A stretch of DNA of 64,000 nucleotides from Pontixanthobacter luteolus (GCF_009828095.1 NZ_WTYP01000002.1:5001-69000), one strand, 5' to 3'. Positions 10,199 through 19,297 are shown, counted from the stretch's first letter. Notes: generated from the sequence alone by a model not told the origin. Numbers and translations: made by a program.

Positions 10199-11706
10199 CA
10201 GGCAGTCTTTCTGTTTTCTCGAGGCATGCAATAGGCACGCAGAAATTCGACATGGCCGGGCATGGTTTCGACCAGCTTGGTGTCGCGCTGTTCGATCCGG
10301 TCCATCATGGCCGAAAGGTCGTGCGCGGGCATGGCATTGGCCATCGGGTTCCAGCTTTCGGGCATCACATCCTGCCCGACAAAGACCTGGAGCCAGCCCT
10401 GCTCGGTGAACAGCTCTTCATGCTCGCGGTGGATAAAGCCGGATGCGCGGAACTGCTCGATCTTAGCGGAGAGCGTGTCCGGCAATTCCATCGCACGGCA
10501 CCGGTCCCAAAAGGGTTCGCCTTCCCGGCCATTGGCGGTGTAGTGCAGGATCAGAAAATCGCGGATGCGCGTCCATTCGAACTCGGCCTGGCGATTGAAC
10601 TCCGCGATAGTTGCGGCTGCAGGTTCGGCACCCGGCAACATCTGCAGGAAGCGAGCGAGCGAGGACTGGATCAGATGAATGCTGGTCGATTCCAGCGGCT
10701 CCATAAAGCCCGCTGACAGGCCGAGCGCGAGGCAATTGCCGATCCATTGCTGCTGCCGCATGCCGGTTGTGAATTTCAGACGGTTGGGCTCGGTCTGCGG
10801 TTCGCCATCGATACTGGCAAGCAGTGTCTCAAGCGCTTCGTGGTCGGACATAAACTCGCTGCAATAGACATGACCATTGCCGATCCGGTGCTGCAACGGA
10901 ATGCGCCATTGCCACCCCGCTTTGCGCGCTGTCGACTTGGTATAAGGCGTAAAGTCACCCTTCGTTGCACACGGCACTGCAACCGCGCGGTCGCAGGGTA
11001 GCCAGTGGGTCCAGTCTTGGAACGGCGTTTCCAGAGCATCACCGAGCAGCAGGCTGCGGAAACCCGAGCAGTCGATGAAGAAATCGCCGAAGATTGTCCG
11101 GCCGCCCTCGATTGTGATCGAAGTGATTCTGGCTTCACCACGCGAAACCTCATCGACCTTGCCTTCGATCCGCGTAACGCCCTTCGCCTCGGCATATTTG
11201 CGCAGATAGGCAGCGTAGAGCCCCGCATCGAAATGGTAGGCCCACGGCATGTCGGGCACCTGCTCGCCCGGCTTGGGCCGCCACATCTGCATCTTGAGCG
11301 CACGGCCCGCGCGTTCGTTGAGCGAATATGTGCCGAGCGATTTGGCGACGCCTTCCTTACGAGCGCGAAGCCAGTAGTGGTGGAAAGGGAGCAATCCCGC
11401 CGGATGGCCGATATTGCCAAAGGCATGCATGTAGGTCCGGCCTTCACCGGCCCAACCTGCAAATTCGATCCCGAGTTTGAAGCTGCCGCGCGTCTCGCGG
11501 AGAAACTCCGTCTCGTCGATGCCGAGCCCGGCATTGAACAGGCGGATCTGCGGGATGGTCGCTTCTCCGACACCAACGGTGCCGATTGCATCGGATTCAA
11601 CCAGCGTGATCTGCCGGTCGGTAAAGCGGGAAAGCGCCGCCGCAGCCATCCAGCCGGCGGTACCGCCGCCGACTATTATGATGGATTGCGATTGCTGCTC
11701 CGTCAC
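10198..11706 (-). CDS. flavin-dependent tryptophan halogenase-like protein (2)
   Basis: A 502-residue homologue of the first halogenase: GGGTAGW FAD motif near residues 13-19, FKLGIEF with the putative catalytic Lys, GWQWRIP as the WxWxIP motif, and the shared IGNGHVY and LGLSAGFMEPLESTS blocks. The last block matches SQGFLEPLEATALH in the other copy, so the two are clear paralogues, but they differ widely elsewhere and are not a recent duplication. It has no signal peptide. It is the first gene of the overlapping operon, about 120 bases after the TonB receptor gene. Two halogenase genes bracketing a glycoside hydrolase set suggests an unrecognised link between glucan use and this flavoenzyme; the substrate is unknown. 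Confidence 0.9.
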   Translation of the reverse strand: MTEQQSQSIIIVGGGTAGWMAAAALSRFTDRQITLVESDAIGTVGVGEATIPQIRLFNAGLGIDETEFLRETRGSFKLGIEFAGWAGEGRTYMHAFGNIGHPAGLLPFHHYWLRARKEGVAKSLGTYSLNERAGRALKMQMWRPKPGEQVPDMPWAYHFDAGLYAAYLRKYAEAKGVTRIEGKVDEVSRGEARITSITIEGGRTIFGDFFIDCSGFRSLLLGDALETPFQDWTHWLPCDRAVAVPCATKGDFTPYTKSTARKAGWQWRIPLQHRIGNGHVYCSEFMSDHEALETLLASIDGEPQTEPNRLKFTTGMRQQQWIGNCLALGLSAGFMEPLESTSIHLIQSSLARFLQMLPGAEPAAATIAEFNRQAEFEWTRIRDFLILHYTANGREGEPFWDRCRAMELPDTLSAKIEQFRASGFIHREHEELFTEQGWLQVFVGQDVMPESWNPMANAMPAHDLSAMMDRIEQRDTKLVETMPGHVEFLRAYCMPRENRKTA

Positions 11707-11771
11707 GCCTGTGTCCTCTCCCGTGATCTGGTTTCAGCCCTTCCATACATCTTTCGGTACGGATGGCGGGC

Positions 11772-11817
11772 AATAAAGGGGCGGATACGGTTGGTGCGAC
11801 CCAGTCCGTATCCGCCC
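11772..11817 (-). terminator. strong hairpin with T-rich tail after the TonB receptor gene
   Basis: Arms GGGCGGATACGG (11779-11790) and CCGTATCCGCCC (11806-11817) form a perfect 12-base-pair stem with a 15-base loop. On the minus strand it is followed by CCTTTATTG. It begins 11 bases past the receptor stop codon and lies before the halogenase operon. It can end transcription or thin it out, leaving high receptor and lower enzyme expression. Confidence 0.75.
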
Positions 11818-11828
11818 TGATCAGTTCA

Positions 11829-14570
11829 TCAGAACCTGTATGTGAAGCCAGCCAAGAAACGGCGACCATATTCCTGATTGTCGATCACGGCTTCAGGCAC
11901 AGGAACGTTGAATTGCGACACGAATGGCGCGTTGGTCAGATTCTGGCCCTGCAGATAAACCGACAGGCCATCGAGAGGTCCACCATCGAAGTCATAGCCG
12001 ATCTGAGCATCAATGATGGTCTCGGCACGCGCCAACCGGCGTGTGGGTGAACCACCGAAGCCAGTGAAGTCGGCGAGGAACTCGGAGCGATAGCGAACGC
12101 TGCTACGCGCATTGAAGCCGCCGCGTTCATAATAAATCGTGCCGTTGGCGACCCATTCCGAATAGCCCGGAATTTGGTCGGTATTGCCATTGGCGTCCTC
12201 GATTTTCGTCTTGGTGTAACCAACGCCGCCGGTCGCGCCGAAGCCCTCCAGAGCTGGAACAAAGGCATCAAACGGGACGGTTGCCGACAGTTCGATACCG
12301 TAGAAATCGCCACCGCCGGTATTCACTTCGGAATCGAGGAAACCGATTGTGGTCACAGGTGTCTGGCCAGCCGGCGTTGGCAGGCCAGCATAGTCAAAGA
12401 TCGTCCGCGAACCATCGATGTAGTTCACGATGTCTTTGTAGAACAGCTGCAATGCGACGACACCAGCACCGTTGGCGAAGTACTTCTCGATGTTGAAATC
12501 GACGGCGTTCGCGCGATACGGGCGAAGCAGCGGGTTACCACCGCCACCGCTGATAAACGGCGCTTGGCCAGTCGGGCTTTCAGCCTGGTTGTTGTTGATA
12601 CCGTAGCTAATCGCCGAGCGCAGATCGTCGAGTTGTGGACGCTGGATCTGGCGCGATGCGGCAAGGCGGAACACCCAGTCGCTATCAAGACGCAGCGAAA
12701 GGTTTACGCTGGGCAGCACGTCCCAGAAATCATCACCGAGCGTCACGTTGACCTGCTGGCCAGCAGCGAAAGCGATGCCAGATGATTTCTGGTTGGTATG
12801 GATCGCCTGAACACCGATATTGCCGGTCAAGACGCCAGCGCTGAGCTGCTTGTCGATATCGACCTGCAGAAAGGCCGTCATCAACTCCTCAGAGATGCTG
12901 TAGGCCTTCGCCGGAATATCGTTCGAGGTATTGCGGTCCAGCACCAGAACGCCAGCGTCAATCAGATCACGGGCATCATAGCTGACAATCGGGCCAAGAC
13001 CCAGATAGCCAAGGTCCGTGGGGCGCAGCATGAACTCGGTCGGGATCGATACTTCGGTCGCGCCGTTAGCGGGCAAGATGAAAAACTCGTCCGGCGTCAG
13101 GCTCTTGCTGCGGTCCGTATAGGCCAGTCCGAAATTCACCGCCGAGAAGAAGCTGTCGAGCTCGCGGGTTACACCCAAACGGTACTGGAACAGTTCGTCT
13201 TCAATGATCCGGTCATTGAAGTAACCTGCCTGTACGCGGCTGCCGCCCCATCCGAGCGGATCGGTCAGTACAATCAGGTTCGGATCGCTGTAATCGAGCG
13301 TGGGACTGAAGCTCGTTCCGCTCGTGTTGGACATAAAGCCGATTGTGTCGGTCGCGCCAACATTGTTGTTGTAACCGGTGCCCGAATAGCTTTCGAGGCT
13401 CAGCTCGTTGCGATCAGTGCGCGAGTATCCGAAGTCAAAGAACGCGCTCCAACCATCATCACCCTCGTACTCAAGGTTGATGCCACCCGAATAGAGGTCA
13501 GCCTTGCGCTGGAAGATATCGTTACGGACAACGCCTTCGACATTCTCGAATGTGCCCGACGTGGCGAACTCACCGAACTGGGTCGTGGTGGTTGTCGCTG
13601 TGCTGGGATCGAAGGTTGTGCCGAATGCCTGGAAGCCAAGTGGCAGTTCGATGCCGCGTTTGATCGAGTCATCATTGAAGTTCGAATAGAACCCATCGAA
13701 GGTGAGCATCAGCGTCGGGCTGAGTTCGGCTTGGAAAGTACCGTTCACACCGAAACGCCGGAGCTGGGTCGAGGTGACAAAGCTCTTCGAGCCACCGATT
13801 ACAAACGGGTTACCGGCCGAACCATCGCCTGCGTAACCCCAGGCGTTAAATTCCTGCAGCTGGTACGGTTCGTCCGTGTAGGCTGCAGCCAGCGCGATGC
13901 CGATAGTGTCATCCGCGAATTGGTCGACATACGTTGCGTTGGCGCGGTAGCCGAACTCTTTCGAGCCTGCGTTCAGAGCGCCAAGATCAGCGTATGAACC
14001 CTTTGCACCGATAGCGAGAATTTGCTCATTCGATTCGAGCGGGCGGATCGTGCGAACGTCAATCGTACCAACCAAACCCTGCCCTACAAGGCTTGCGGAT
14101 GGCGATTTGTAAACCACCACTTGGCTGACAACTTCCGACGGATACTGGTCGAACTCGACAGCGCGGTTATCGCCGGTCGACGTTTGCTCGCGGCCATTGA
14201 GAAGCGTTTGCGAGAAGTCAGGGCCGAGGCCGCGAATTGCGATTACGTTGGCACGGCCATTGAGACGCTGTGAAGTAACACCGGGAAGGCGCGCAATCGA
14301 TTCGCCGATCGAGTCGTCCGGAAGTTTACCGATGTCTTCGGCGCTAACCGACTCGAGAATCTGGTCGCTGTTGCGCTTCTCGTTGACGGCGCTTTCAAGC
14401 GAAGCACGGAAACCGCTAACGATAATGACATTCTCGTCTTCGTCTGCATCAGCCTCGTCAGCCGTGCCGGTGTCCTGCGCGAAGGCTGCTTGCGGCGCGA
14501 GGCCAGCTGCCAATGCGAGCGCCATTGCAGAACCGCTGATTCCCGCCTTGAAAAGGGTGTTCTTAGCCAC
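11829..14570 (-). CDS. TonB-dependent receptor (maltodextrin/oligosaccharide type)
   Basis: A 913-residue outer membrane receptor. It has a signal peptide ending near PQAAFAQD, a plug domain (VIIVSGFRASLESAVNEKR, then AEDIGKLPDDSIGESIARLPG and IRGLGPDFSQTLLNGRE), and a 22-strand-type barrel ending in YRF, the usual outer-membrane Phe terminus. The SGFRASLESA form is typical of the large carbohydrate-linked receptors of Caulobacter and sphingomonads. The start is a GTG at 14570 with GGGAG eight bases upstream; an earlier in-frame start would only lengthen the N-terminus. It should import maltodextrins using TonB/ExbBD energy. The divergent LacI gene and the downstream amylases fix the context. 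Confidence 0.93.
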   Translation of the reverse strand: MAKNTLFKAGISGSAMALALAAGLAPQAAFAQDTGTADEADADEDENVIIVSGFRASLESAVNEKRNSDQILESVSAEDIGKLPDDSIGESIARLPGVTSQRLNGRANVIAIRGLGPDFSQTLLNGREQTSTGDNRAVEFDQYPSEVVSQVVVYKSPSASLVGQGLVGTIDVRTIRPLESNEQILAIGAKGSYADLGALNAGSKEFGYRANATYVDQFADDTIGIALAAAYTDEPYQLQEFNAWGYAGDGSAGNPFVIGGSKSFVTSTQLRRFGVNGTFQAELSPTLMLTFDGFYSNFNDDSIKRGIELPLGFQAFGTTFDPSTATTTTTQFGEFATSGTFENVEGVVRNDIFQRKADLYSGGINLEYEGDDGWSAFFDFGYSRTDRNELSLESYSGTGYNNNVGATDTIGFMSNTSGTSFSPTLDYSDPNLIVLTDPLGWGGSRVQAGYFNDRIIEDELFQYRLGVTRELDSFFSAVNFGLAYTDRSKSLTPDEFFILPANGATEVSIPTEFMLRPTDLGYLGLGPIVSYDARDLIDAGVLVLDRNTSNDIPAKAYSISEELMTAFLQVDIDKQLSAGVLTGNIGVQAIHTNQKSSGIAFAAGQQVNVTLGDDFWDVLPSVNLSLRLDSDWVFRLAASRQIQRPQLDDLRSAISYGINNNQAESPTGQAPFISGGGGNPLLRPYRANAVDFNIEKYFANGAGVVALQLFYKDIVNYIDGSRTIFDYAGLPTPAGQTPVTTIGFLDSEVNTGGGDFYGIELSATVPFDAFVPALEGFGATGGVGYTKTKIEDANGNTDQIPGYSEWVANGTIYYERGGFNARSSVRYRSEFLADFTGFGGSPTRRLARAETIIDAQIGYDFDGGPLDGLSVYLQGQNLTNAPFVSQFNVPVPEAVIDNQEYGRRFLAGFTYRF

Positions 14571-14681
14571 AGTATTTTCTCCCAATCGGCCGCTCTCTGG
14601 CGGCTGAAAACCTTGTCTGTAGAGCACTGTCCGAGCGTCCCACCCGGCGTGTTACAACCGTGTCACTCTGCGGATTTTGGC

Positions 14682-14706
14682 GTTTGCGAAACCCAGCATA
14701 CGTATG
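14682..14706. promoter_or_regulatory. candidate LacI-family operator(s) between receptor and regulator
   Basis: The 284-base divergent intergenic region holds a perfect 10-base palindrome, CATACGTATG (14697-14706), and just before it an imperfect one, GTTTGCGAAAC (14682-14692). LacI-family proteins bind such dyads, often with a central CG. A near copy (CATTCGTATG) lies upstream of the transporter gene. This is a prediction from symmetry and position only. Confidence 0.4.
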
Positions 14707-14854
14707 TTTGTGCAGCGCAGCAAAACCCAGTGTGGCGGTTTTGCATCAATTGTCCGGTGAGCTTCATAGAGGGCATGACGAATTGCGAATTGGGCAAAAT
14801 TGTTGTTATGTACCTCGGGCGCAGGAGAGGCGCATCAGCCATCGCGGGACTTTA

Positions 14855-15907
14855 ATGGGTCGCAATCCAACCGGAAGACCAACTTCGTTCGATATTGCGT
14901 ATCGGGCCGGAGTCTCGCAGCCAACCGTCAGCCGCGCGCTGCGCGGAGACAAAGCCGTCAGCAAAGCGACCCGCGAGCGGATCGAAGCGATTGCGCGCGA
15001 GCTGAACTACACAGTCGATAAGAACGCATCGTCGCTCCGCTCGCAGCGATCCAACACCATCGCCCTGCTATTTTTCGAAGACCAGACGACTGATGACAGC
15101 ATGATCAATCCGTTCTTCCTGTCGATGCTCGGATCGATCACCCGGGCGTGCGCTAATCGCGGTCTCGACCTGCTGATTTCGTTCCAGCGCATGGAAGACG
15201 ACTGGCACACCCAATATCAGGACAGCCACCGCGCCGATGGCCTGATCCTGCTCGGATATGGCGACTACACGCTATACGAAGAGCGGCTCGAGCAACTGGT
15301 CGGCCAGAGCACCCATTTCGTGCGCTGGGGCTCTGTCCGGGACGACAATATTGGCGCGACGGTAGGTTCGGACAACTTCGGCGCGGGCAAGCAGGCCGGC
15401 GAGCATCTGATCGGCCTCGACCGTAAGAAAATCGCTTTTCTCGGACAGGCTGATGAAAGCTATCCTGAATTTGCGGATCGCTATGCGGGCCTGTGTGAAG
15501 CGCTGAAATCGGCTGGTGTCGAACCCAATCCGAAGCTGCTCCACAAGGCACTCACTACGGAATCCGACGGCTACGCAGCCGCAAAAGCGCTGATCGACAG
15601 CGGCGAGCCGTTCGATGCCATCTTTGCAGCCAGCGACCTGATCGCAATCGGCGCCATGCACGCACTGACAGACGCCGGCATAGCGGTGCCAAACGATGCC
15701 GCTTTGGTCGGTTTCGATGACATCCCCGCCGCATCGCAAATGAACCCTCCGCTGACGACATTGATGCAGGATATGCGCGGCGCAGGTGATTTGCTGCTGG
15801 ATGTGTTGACCGCATCTATCGACGGCAAAGGCACCGGCGGACGCCAATTGCCCGCGAAACTGATCGTGCGCGAGAGCACCACAGGACACGCTGTCTCCTC
15901 CACCTGA
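14855..15907 (+). CDS. LacI family transcriptional regulator of the glucan locus
   Basis: A 350-residue repressor. The N-terminal LacI HTH reads TSFDIAYRAGVSQPTVSRAL, followed by the hinge helix region (NYTVDKNASSLRSQRSN) and a periplasmic-binding-protein-like sensor domain (TIALLFFED, then DAIFAASDLIAIGAMHAL and LVGFDDIPAA). The ATG at 14855 starts right at the HTH; the frame is open 65 codons further upstream, but that segment is promoter DNA. It probably senses a maltose-type sugar and controls both the divergent receptor/enzyme genes and the transporter-amylase pair. The closest functional analogues are MalR/MalI-like regulators, though the ligand is not readable here. Confidence 0.92.
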   Translation: MGRNPTGRPTSFDIAYRAGVSQPTVSRALRGDKAVSKATRERIEAIARELNYTVDKNASSLRSQRSNTIALLFFEDQTTDDSMINPFFLSMLGSITRACANRGLDLLISFQRMEDDWHTQYQDSHRADGLILLGYGDYTLYEERLEQLVGQSTHFVRWGSVRDDNIGATVGSDNFGAGKQAGEHLIGLDRKKIAFLGQADESYPEFADRYAGLCEALKSAGVEPNPKLLHKALTTESDGYAAAKALIDSGEPFDAIFAASDLIAIGAMHALTDAGIAVPNDAALVGFDDIPAASQMNPPLTTLMQDMRGAGDLLLDVLTASIDGKGTGGRQLPAKLIVRESTTGHAVSST

Positions 15908-15942
15908 CAGGCTCGAAGTCGTCGCTCTTCGCAGCCGCACCA

Positions 15943-15952
15943 CATTCGTATG
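15943..15952. promoter_or_regulatory. candidate second LacI operator upstream of the MFS gene
   Basis: CATTCGTATG differs by one base from the palindrome CATACGTATG in front of the receptor gene and lies 105 bases before the transporter start. A shared operator would place the transporter and amylase genes under the same LacI protein. Weak evidence, since one 10-mer with a mismatch can occur by chance. Confidence 0.25.
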
Positions 15953-16056
15953 CGATCTTGTCGGTCGGTCGGTTTGCTGCCAGCCCTTGGCCACAGCGTG
16001 ACAAGAGCATCAGCCGATCCACGCTAGGAGGCCATCACGCCTCACGGGAGAGACAA

Positions 16057-17577
16057 GTGACATCGATTCAGGAAGTGGTCCAGAAACCGCGCCAAAGCTG
16101 GGCCGGACTGTTCAATATCAGTTTCGGGTTTTTCGGAATCCAGATCGGGTTCGCGCTGCAGAACGCCAATATGAGCCGCGTCTTCCAGTCGCTCGGCTCC
16201 GCGATTGACGATCTGCCAGCGCTGTGGGTCGCCGCGCCGCTAACCGGCCTGCTGGTACAGCCAATCATCGGTCATCTCTCCGACCGGACATGGCTTGGCA
16301 GGCTGGGGCGTCGGCGACCCTATTTTCTTCTCGGTGCTGTCCTCGCAGCGCTCTCGCTGTTCCTGATGCCGCTGTCCGAAGTGCTTATCATGGCAGCTAT
16401 CCTGCTGTGGGTGCTCGACGCTAGCTTGAACATCTCGATGGAGCCATTCCGCGCTTTCGTTGGGGACATGCTGCGCAAGGACCAGCACACGGCGGGCTAC
16501 GCGGTGCAAACCGCCTTTATCGGTGCGGGTGCAGTGATGGGCTCGATCATTCCGGAGATCATGACCTGGATGGGCGTGGCCAATGTCGCGCCCGATGGCG
16601 GCATACCGGATAGTGTTCGCTATGCCTTCTGGATCGGCGGCACAGCCTTGTTCCTCGCGGTGCTTTGGACGGTGCTAACAACCGAAGAATACGGCCCGGA
16701 GCAAATGGCCGGTTTCGGCGAAGAACAGGAAGGCGCCGGACTGGAGCAACCTGTCCGCGCACTTGCGTCGAAAGGCTATCTGAATTGCGGAGTGTGGATC
16801 GTTGCGGGCGCGATTGTCGCCGTCGGCGTTTCAGCGTTCTCGCTCGAAAAGGAAGTCTATTTGCTCGCTGTGCTGCTGGCGGCTTACGGCGTTCTCAGCG
16901 CCGTGGCCATTTCGATGGCCAAGCAAGGCAACACCACCGGGATGCTGACGTCCATCGTCGGCGATTTCTCCGGCATGCCCGCGATCATGAAGAAGCTCGC
17001 CGTGGTGCAATTCTTCAGTTGGTCGGCGCTGTTCATTATGTGGATCAACACCACGCCGGTGGTCACGCAATATGTCTACGGCAGCACCGACACCGCGAGC
17101 GCTGCATACAATGAGGGCGCGAACTGGGTCGGTTGGTTGTTCGCGACCTATAACGGCGTTGCGGCCATTGCCGCACTCACTTTGCTTCCGTTCCTCGCGA
17201 AGAAAGTCGGCAAGGCGAAAACGCATATCTTCGGGCTCCTGTGCGGCGCGCTGGGTTACGCCAGCTTCTTCTTCATCCGCGACCCGCAAATGCTGCTGAT
17301 TTCCGAGATCGGTATCGGCATTGCCTGGGCCTCGATCCTCGCAATGCCCTACGCCATCCTCGCCAGCAGCCTGCCGCAGGCCAAGCTCGGCGTTTATATG
17401 GGACTGTTCAACGTCTTCATCGTGGTCCCGCAATTGCTGGTCGCGACGGTGATGGGGTCGATCATGATCATGTTTTTCCCGGGTGATCCGATCTGGACGA
17501 TGGTGTTCGCCGCCGGAACTCTGGTGATCGCGGCGCTCGCAATGACGCGGGTCGATGTGCCGGGAGAAGAAGCATGA
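16057..17577 (+). CDS. MFS sugar transporter, SLC45/GPH-like (maltose/maltodextrin)
   Basis: A 506-residue inner membrane carrier with about twelve hydrophobic segments. GFFGIQIGFALQNANMSRVF, then GHLSDRTW and GRRRPYF, are hallmarks of the SLC45-like branch that includes bacterial maltose and sucrose:proton symporters; the GRRRP block is the family loop between helices 2 and 3. I choose the GTG at 16057, which has GGGAGAG eight bases upstream, over an earlier ATG lying in the leader. It follows the LacI gene and overlaps the next gene (ATGA). It would carry maltose or maltodextrins into the cytoplasm for the GH13 alpha-glucosidase. Confidence 0.9.
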   Translation: MTSIQEVVQKPRQSWAGLFNISFGFFGIQIGFALQNANMSRVFQSLGSAIDDLPALWVAAPLTGLLVQPIIGHLSDRTWLGRLGRRRPYFLLGAVLAALSLFLMPLSEVLIMAAILLWVLDASLNISMEPFRAFVGDMLRKDQHTAGYAVQTAFIGAGAVMGSIIPEIMTWMGVANVAPDGGIPDSVRYAFWIGGTALFLAVLWTVLTTEEYGPEQMAGFGEEQEGAGLEQPVRALASKGYLNCGVWIVAGAIVAVGVSAFSLEKEVYLLAVLLAAYGVLSAVAISMAKQGNTTGMLTSIVGDFSGMPAIMKKLAVVQFFSWSALFIMWINTTPVVTQYVYGSTDTASAAYNEGANWVGWLFATYNGVAAIAALTLLPFLAKKVGKAKTHIFGLLCGALGYASFFFIRDPQMLLISEIGIGIAWASILAMPYAILASSLPQAKLGVYMGLFNVFIVVPQLLVATVMGSIMIMFFPGDPIWTMVFAAGTLVIAALAMTRVDVPGEEA

Positions 17578-18965
17578 AGCGGTTCGCGTTTGCCCTCACC
17601 GCGTTGGCTCTGGCCGGATGTGATAACGCGGCAGAACCCGCCAACAATTGGGAACCCAAACCCTACGTTCAGCTGGAAAATCCCGAATGGTCGCGCGATG
17701 CCGTGATCTATCAGGTGAACACCCGCCAGTTCAGCGAGGAAGGCACGTTCAAAGCCGTGCAAGAGGAATTGCCGCGGCTGAAGGAACTCGGCGTCGACAT
17801 TCTCTGGTTCATGCCGATCCACCCGATTGGCGAGGTCAACCGCAAGAGCACCCTCGGCTCACCCTATTCGGTCAAAGACTATTACGATGTGAACCCTGAG
17901 TTCGGCACAAAGGAAGACTTCAAAGCGCTGGTCGATGCCGCGCATGAGCAAGGTTTCAAAGTCATTCTCGATCTCGTCGCCAATCACACAGCATGGGATC
18001 ACCCTCTCGCGAGCGAACATCCCGACTGGTACGAGAAAACATGGGACGGTGATTTCCGCCCGACCCCTTGGTGGGACTGGTCAGACATTATCGATCTCGA
18101 TTGGACCAAGCCGGGCGTGCGCGAACATATCGGACTGGCGATGGAATACTGGGTCCGCGACTTCGGCGTTGACGGTTATCGCGCGGACGTCGCCGGTTAT
18201 GTTCCGGTCGATTTCTGGGAGACCATGCGCGCCCGCCTCAACGAAATCCGACCGGTTTTTATGCTGGGTGAGGTTCAGGAAACAGCCTTCCACCGCGCGT
18301 CATTCGACGCCACCTACGCCTGGGATTGGCATCATACATCGAAAGATGTCGCGAAAGGTGCCGCCAATCCGACCGCGTTTTACGGCTATTACGCTGAGAA
18401 CGAGAGCCTGTGGCCGCGCGAGGCCATGCGCATGACCTATATCGAGAACCATGACAGCAATTCATGGGAAGGCACCGTGCGCGAAAACTACGCTGCGGGG
18501 CTGGAAGCGGCGACAGCACTCGCCTTCACCGGCGAAGGCATCCCGCTGGTCTATAACGGGATGGAGGCGTGCAACAACAAACGCCTCGAATTCTTCGAAA
18601 AAGACGGCATCGACTGGAGCAAGCTAGGCGATGCGCGAACCTGCGAATACGGCCAATTGCTCGCCGATCTGATTGCCTTCCGCAAAGCCAACCCCGCGCT
18701 TGAGAACGGCAAATGGGGCGCGCGTATGCAGAAAGTCGAAACCGACCAGCCAGACCGCGTATTCGCATGGGTCCGCGAAGAGGACGGCAACAAGGTGCTC
18801 GGCCTGTTCAACTTCTCTGGTGAGACAACCGAAGTCAGGTTTGCCGATGGCTTGGCTGCAGAAAGCTACGCAGAGTTCCGTGGCAGCAAAACTACCGTTG
18901 CGTCTGGTGATAGCATTACCATCTCGCCATGGGGTTTCCGGCTATTCTCCAAACTCACTCCGTAG
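17574..18965 (+). CDS. GH13 alpha-amylase family lipoprotein
   Basis: A 463-residue enzyme with a lipoprotein signal (LALAGCDN). The barrel starts at AVIYQVNTRQFSEEGTF and carries Asp in GVDGYRADVAGYV, Glu in FMLGEVQET and Asp in IENHDSNSW as the catalytic triad. WWDWSDIIDLDW and HPIGEVNRKSTLGSPY are typical of small periplasmic amylases near maltose transporters. It probably trims maltodextrins in the periplasm before import by the carrier encoded just upstream, to which it is coupled by a four-base overlap. Unlike the 611-residue amylase on the other strand, it lacks the N-terminal calcium-site insertion. Confidence 0.92.
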   Translation: MKRFAFALTALALAGCDNAAEPANNWEPKPYVQLENPEWSRDAVIYQVNTRQFSEEGTFKAVQEELPRLKELGVDILWFMPIHPIGEVNRKSTLGSPYSVKDYYDVNPEFGTKEDFKALVDAAHEQGFKVILDLVANHTAWDHPLASEHPDWYEKTWDGDFRPTPWWDWSDIIDLDWTKPGVREHIGLAMEYWVRDFGVDGYRADVAGYVPVDFWETMRARLNEIRPVFMLGEVQETAFHRASFDATYAWDWHHTSKDVAKGAANPTAFYGYYAENESLWPREAMRMTYIENHDSNSWEGTVRENYAAGLEAATALAFTGEGIPLVYNGMEACNNKRLEFFEKDGIDWSKLGDARTCEYGQLLADLIAFRKANPALENGKWGARMQKVETDQPDRVFAWVREEDGNKVLGLFNFSGETTEVRFADGLAAESYAEFRGSKTTVASGDSITISPWGFRLFSKLTP

Positions 18966-19123
18966 GCACCCTGTGCCGTATGGCTCGCGGGCCAGCGATT
19001 TGAGTGATCATGTGTCTCTAGCCGGCCCCGCAAATGGGCGGCTCCGGAATGGCAGCTTTCCGCCGCTCGCCAGCCAATAGCTGACGGCCTGCTATCGGCC
19101 CATATGAGGACCATCAATCGAGG

Positions 19124-19251
19124 TAAGTTTTATGTGGGCTTAGCGTGGGATCGGCACAGGTTTAACCAAGGTCGCCCCACTTGATACCCAAGCTCGCGAC
19201 CAGCCGAACGGCCCTCCCGCCGTATCGTTCAAATTTCCCTAGTGAAAGTGG
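19124..19251. repeat. left arm of extended direct repeat outside the att core
   Basis: This stretch aligns, with scattered mismatches, to 36430-36558; the shared blocks include TATGTGGG, GCGTGGGATCGGCACA, AAGGTCGCCCCAC and GATACCCAAGCTCGCGACCA. It is the sequence downstream of the tRNA-Thr gene. The left copy should be the original chromosomal flank. Confidence 0.85.
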
Positions 19252-19297
19252 TGGTGCCGCTTAGAGGATTCGAACCTCTGACCCCATCATTACGAAT
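19252..19297. repeat. attL, 46-bp direct repeat (3' half of tRNA-Thr)
   Basis: Identical to 36559-36604. On the minus strand it reads from the anticodon loop (ATTCGTAATGATG) to the CCA end of tRNA-Thr. It has no 5' half and is not a functional tRNA gene. Crossover in the anticodon region is a known habit of tyrosine integrases. The identity ends at 19298 (T versus G on the other side). Confidence 0.93.

Noticed and set aside
12798-13997. 399-residue plus-strand ORF
   Set aside because: Antisense shadow of the TonB receptor gene.
15960-15973. GTCGGTCGGTCGG run before the transporter gene
   Set aside because: Only three copies of a four-base unit, too short to treat as a meaningful repeat.
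15272-15994. 240-residue minus-strand ORF
   Set aside because: Antisense to the LacI gene, which has clear domain signatures.
19252-19297. A possible second tRNA-Thr gene at the left island end
   Set aside because: Only the part from the anticodon loop onward is present, with no acceptor 5' strand or D-arm; it is an att remnant.
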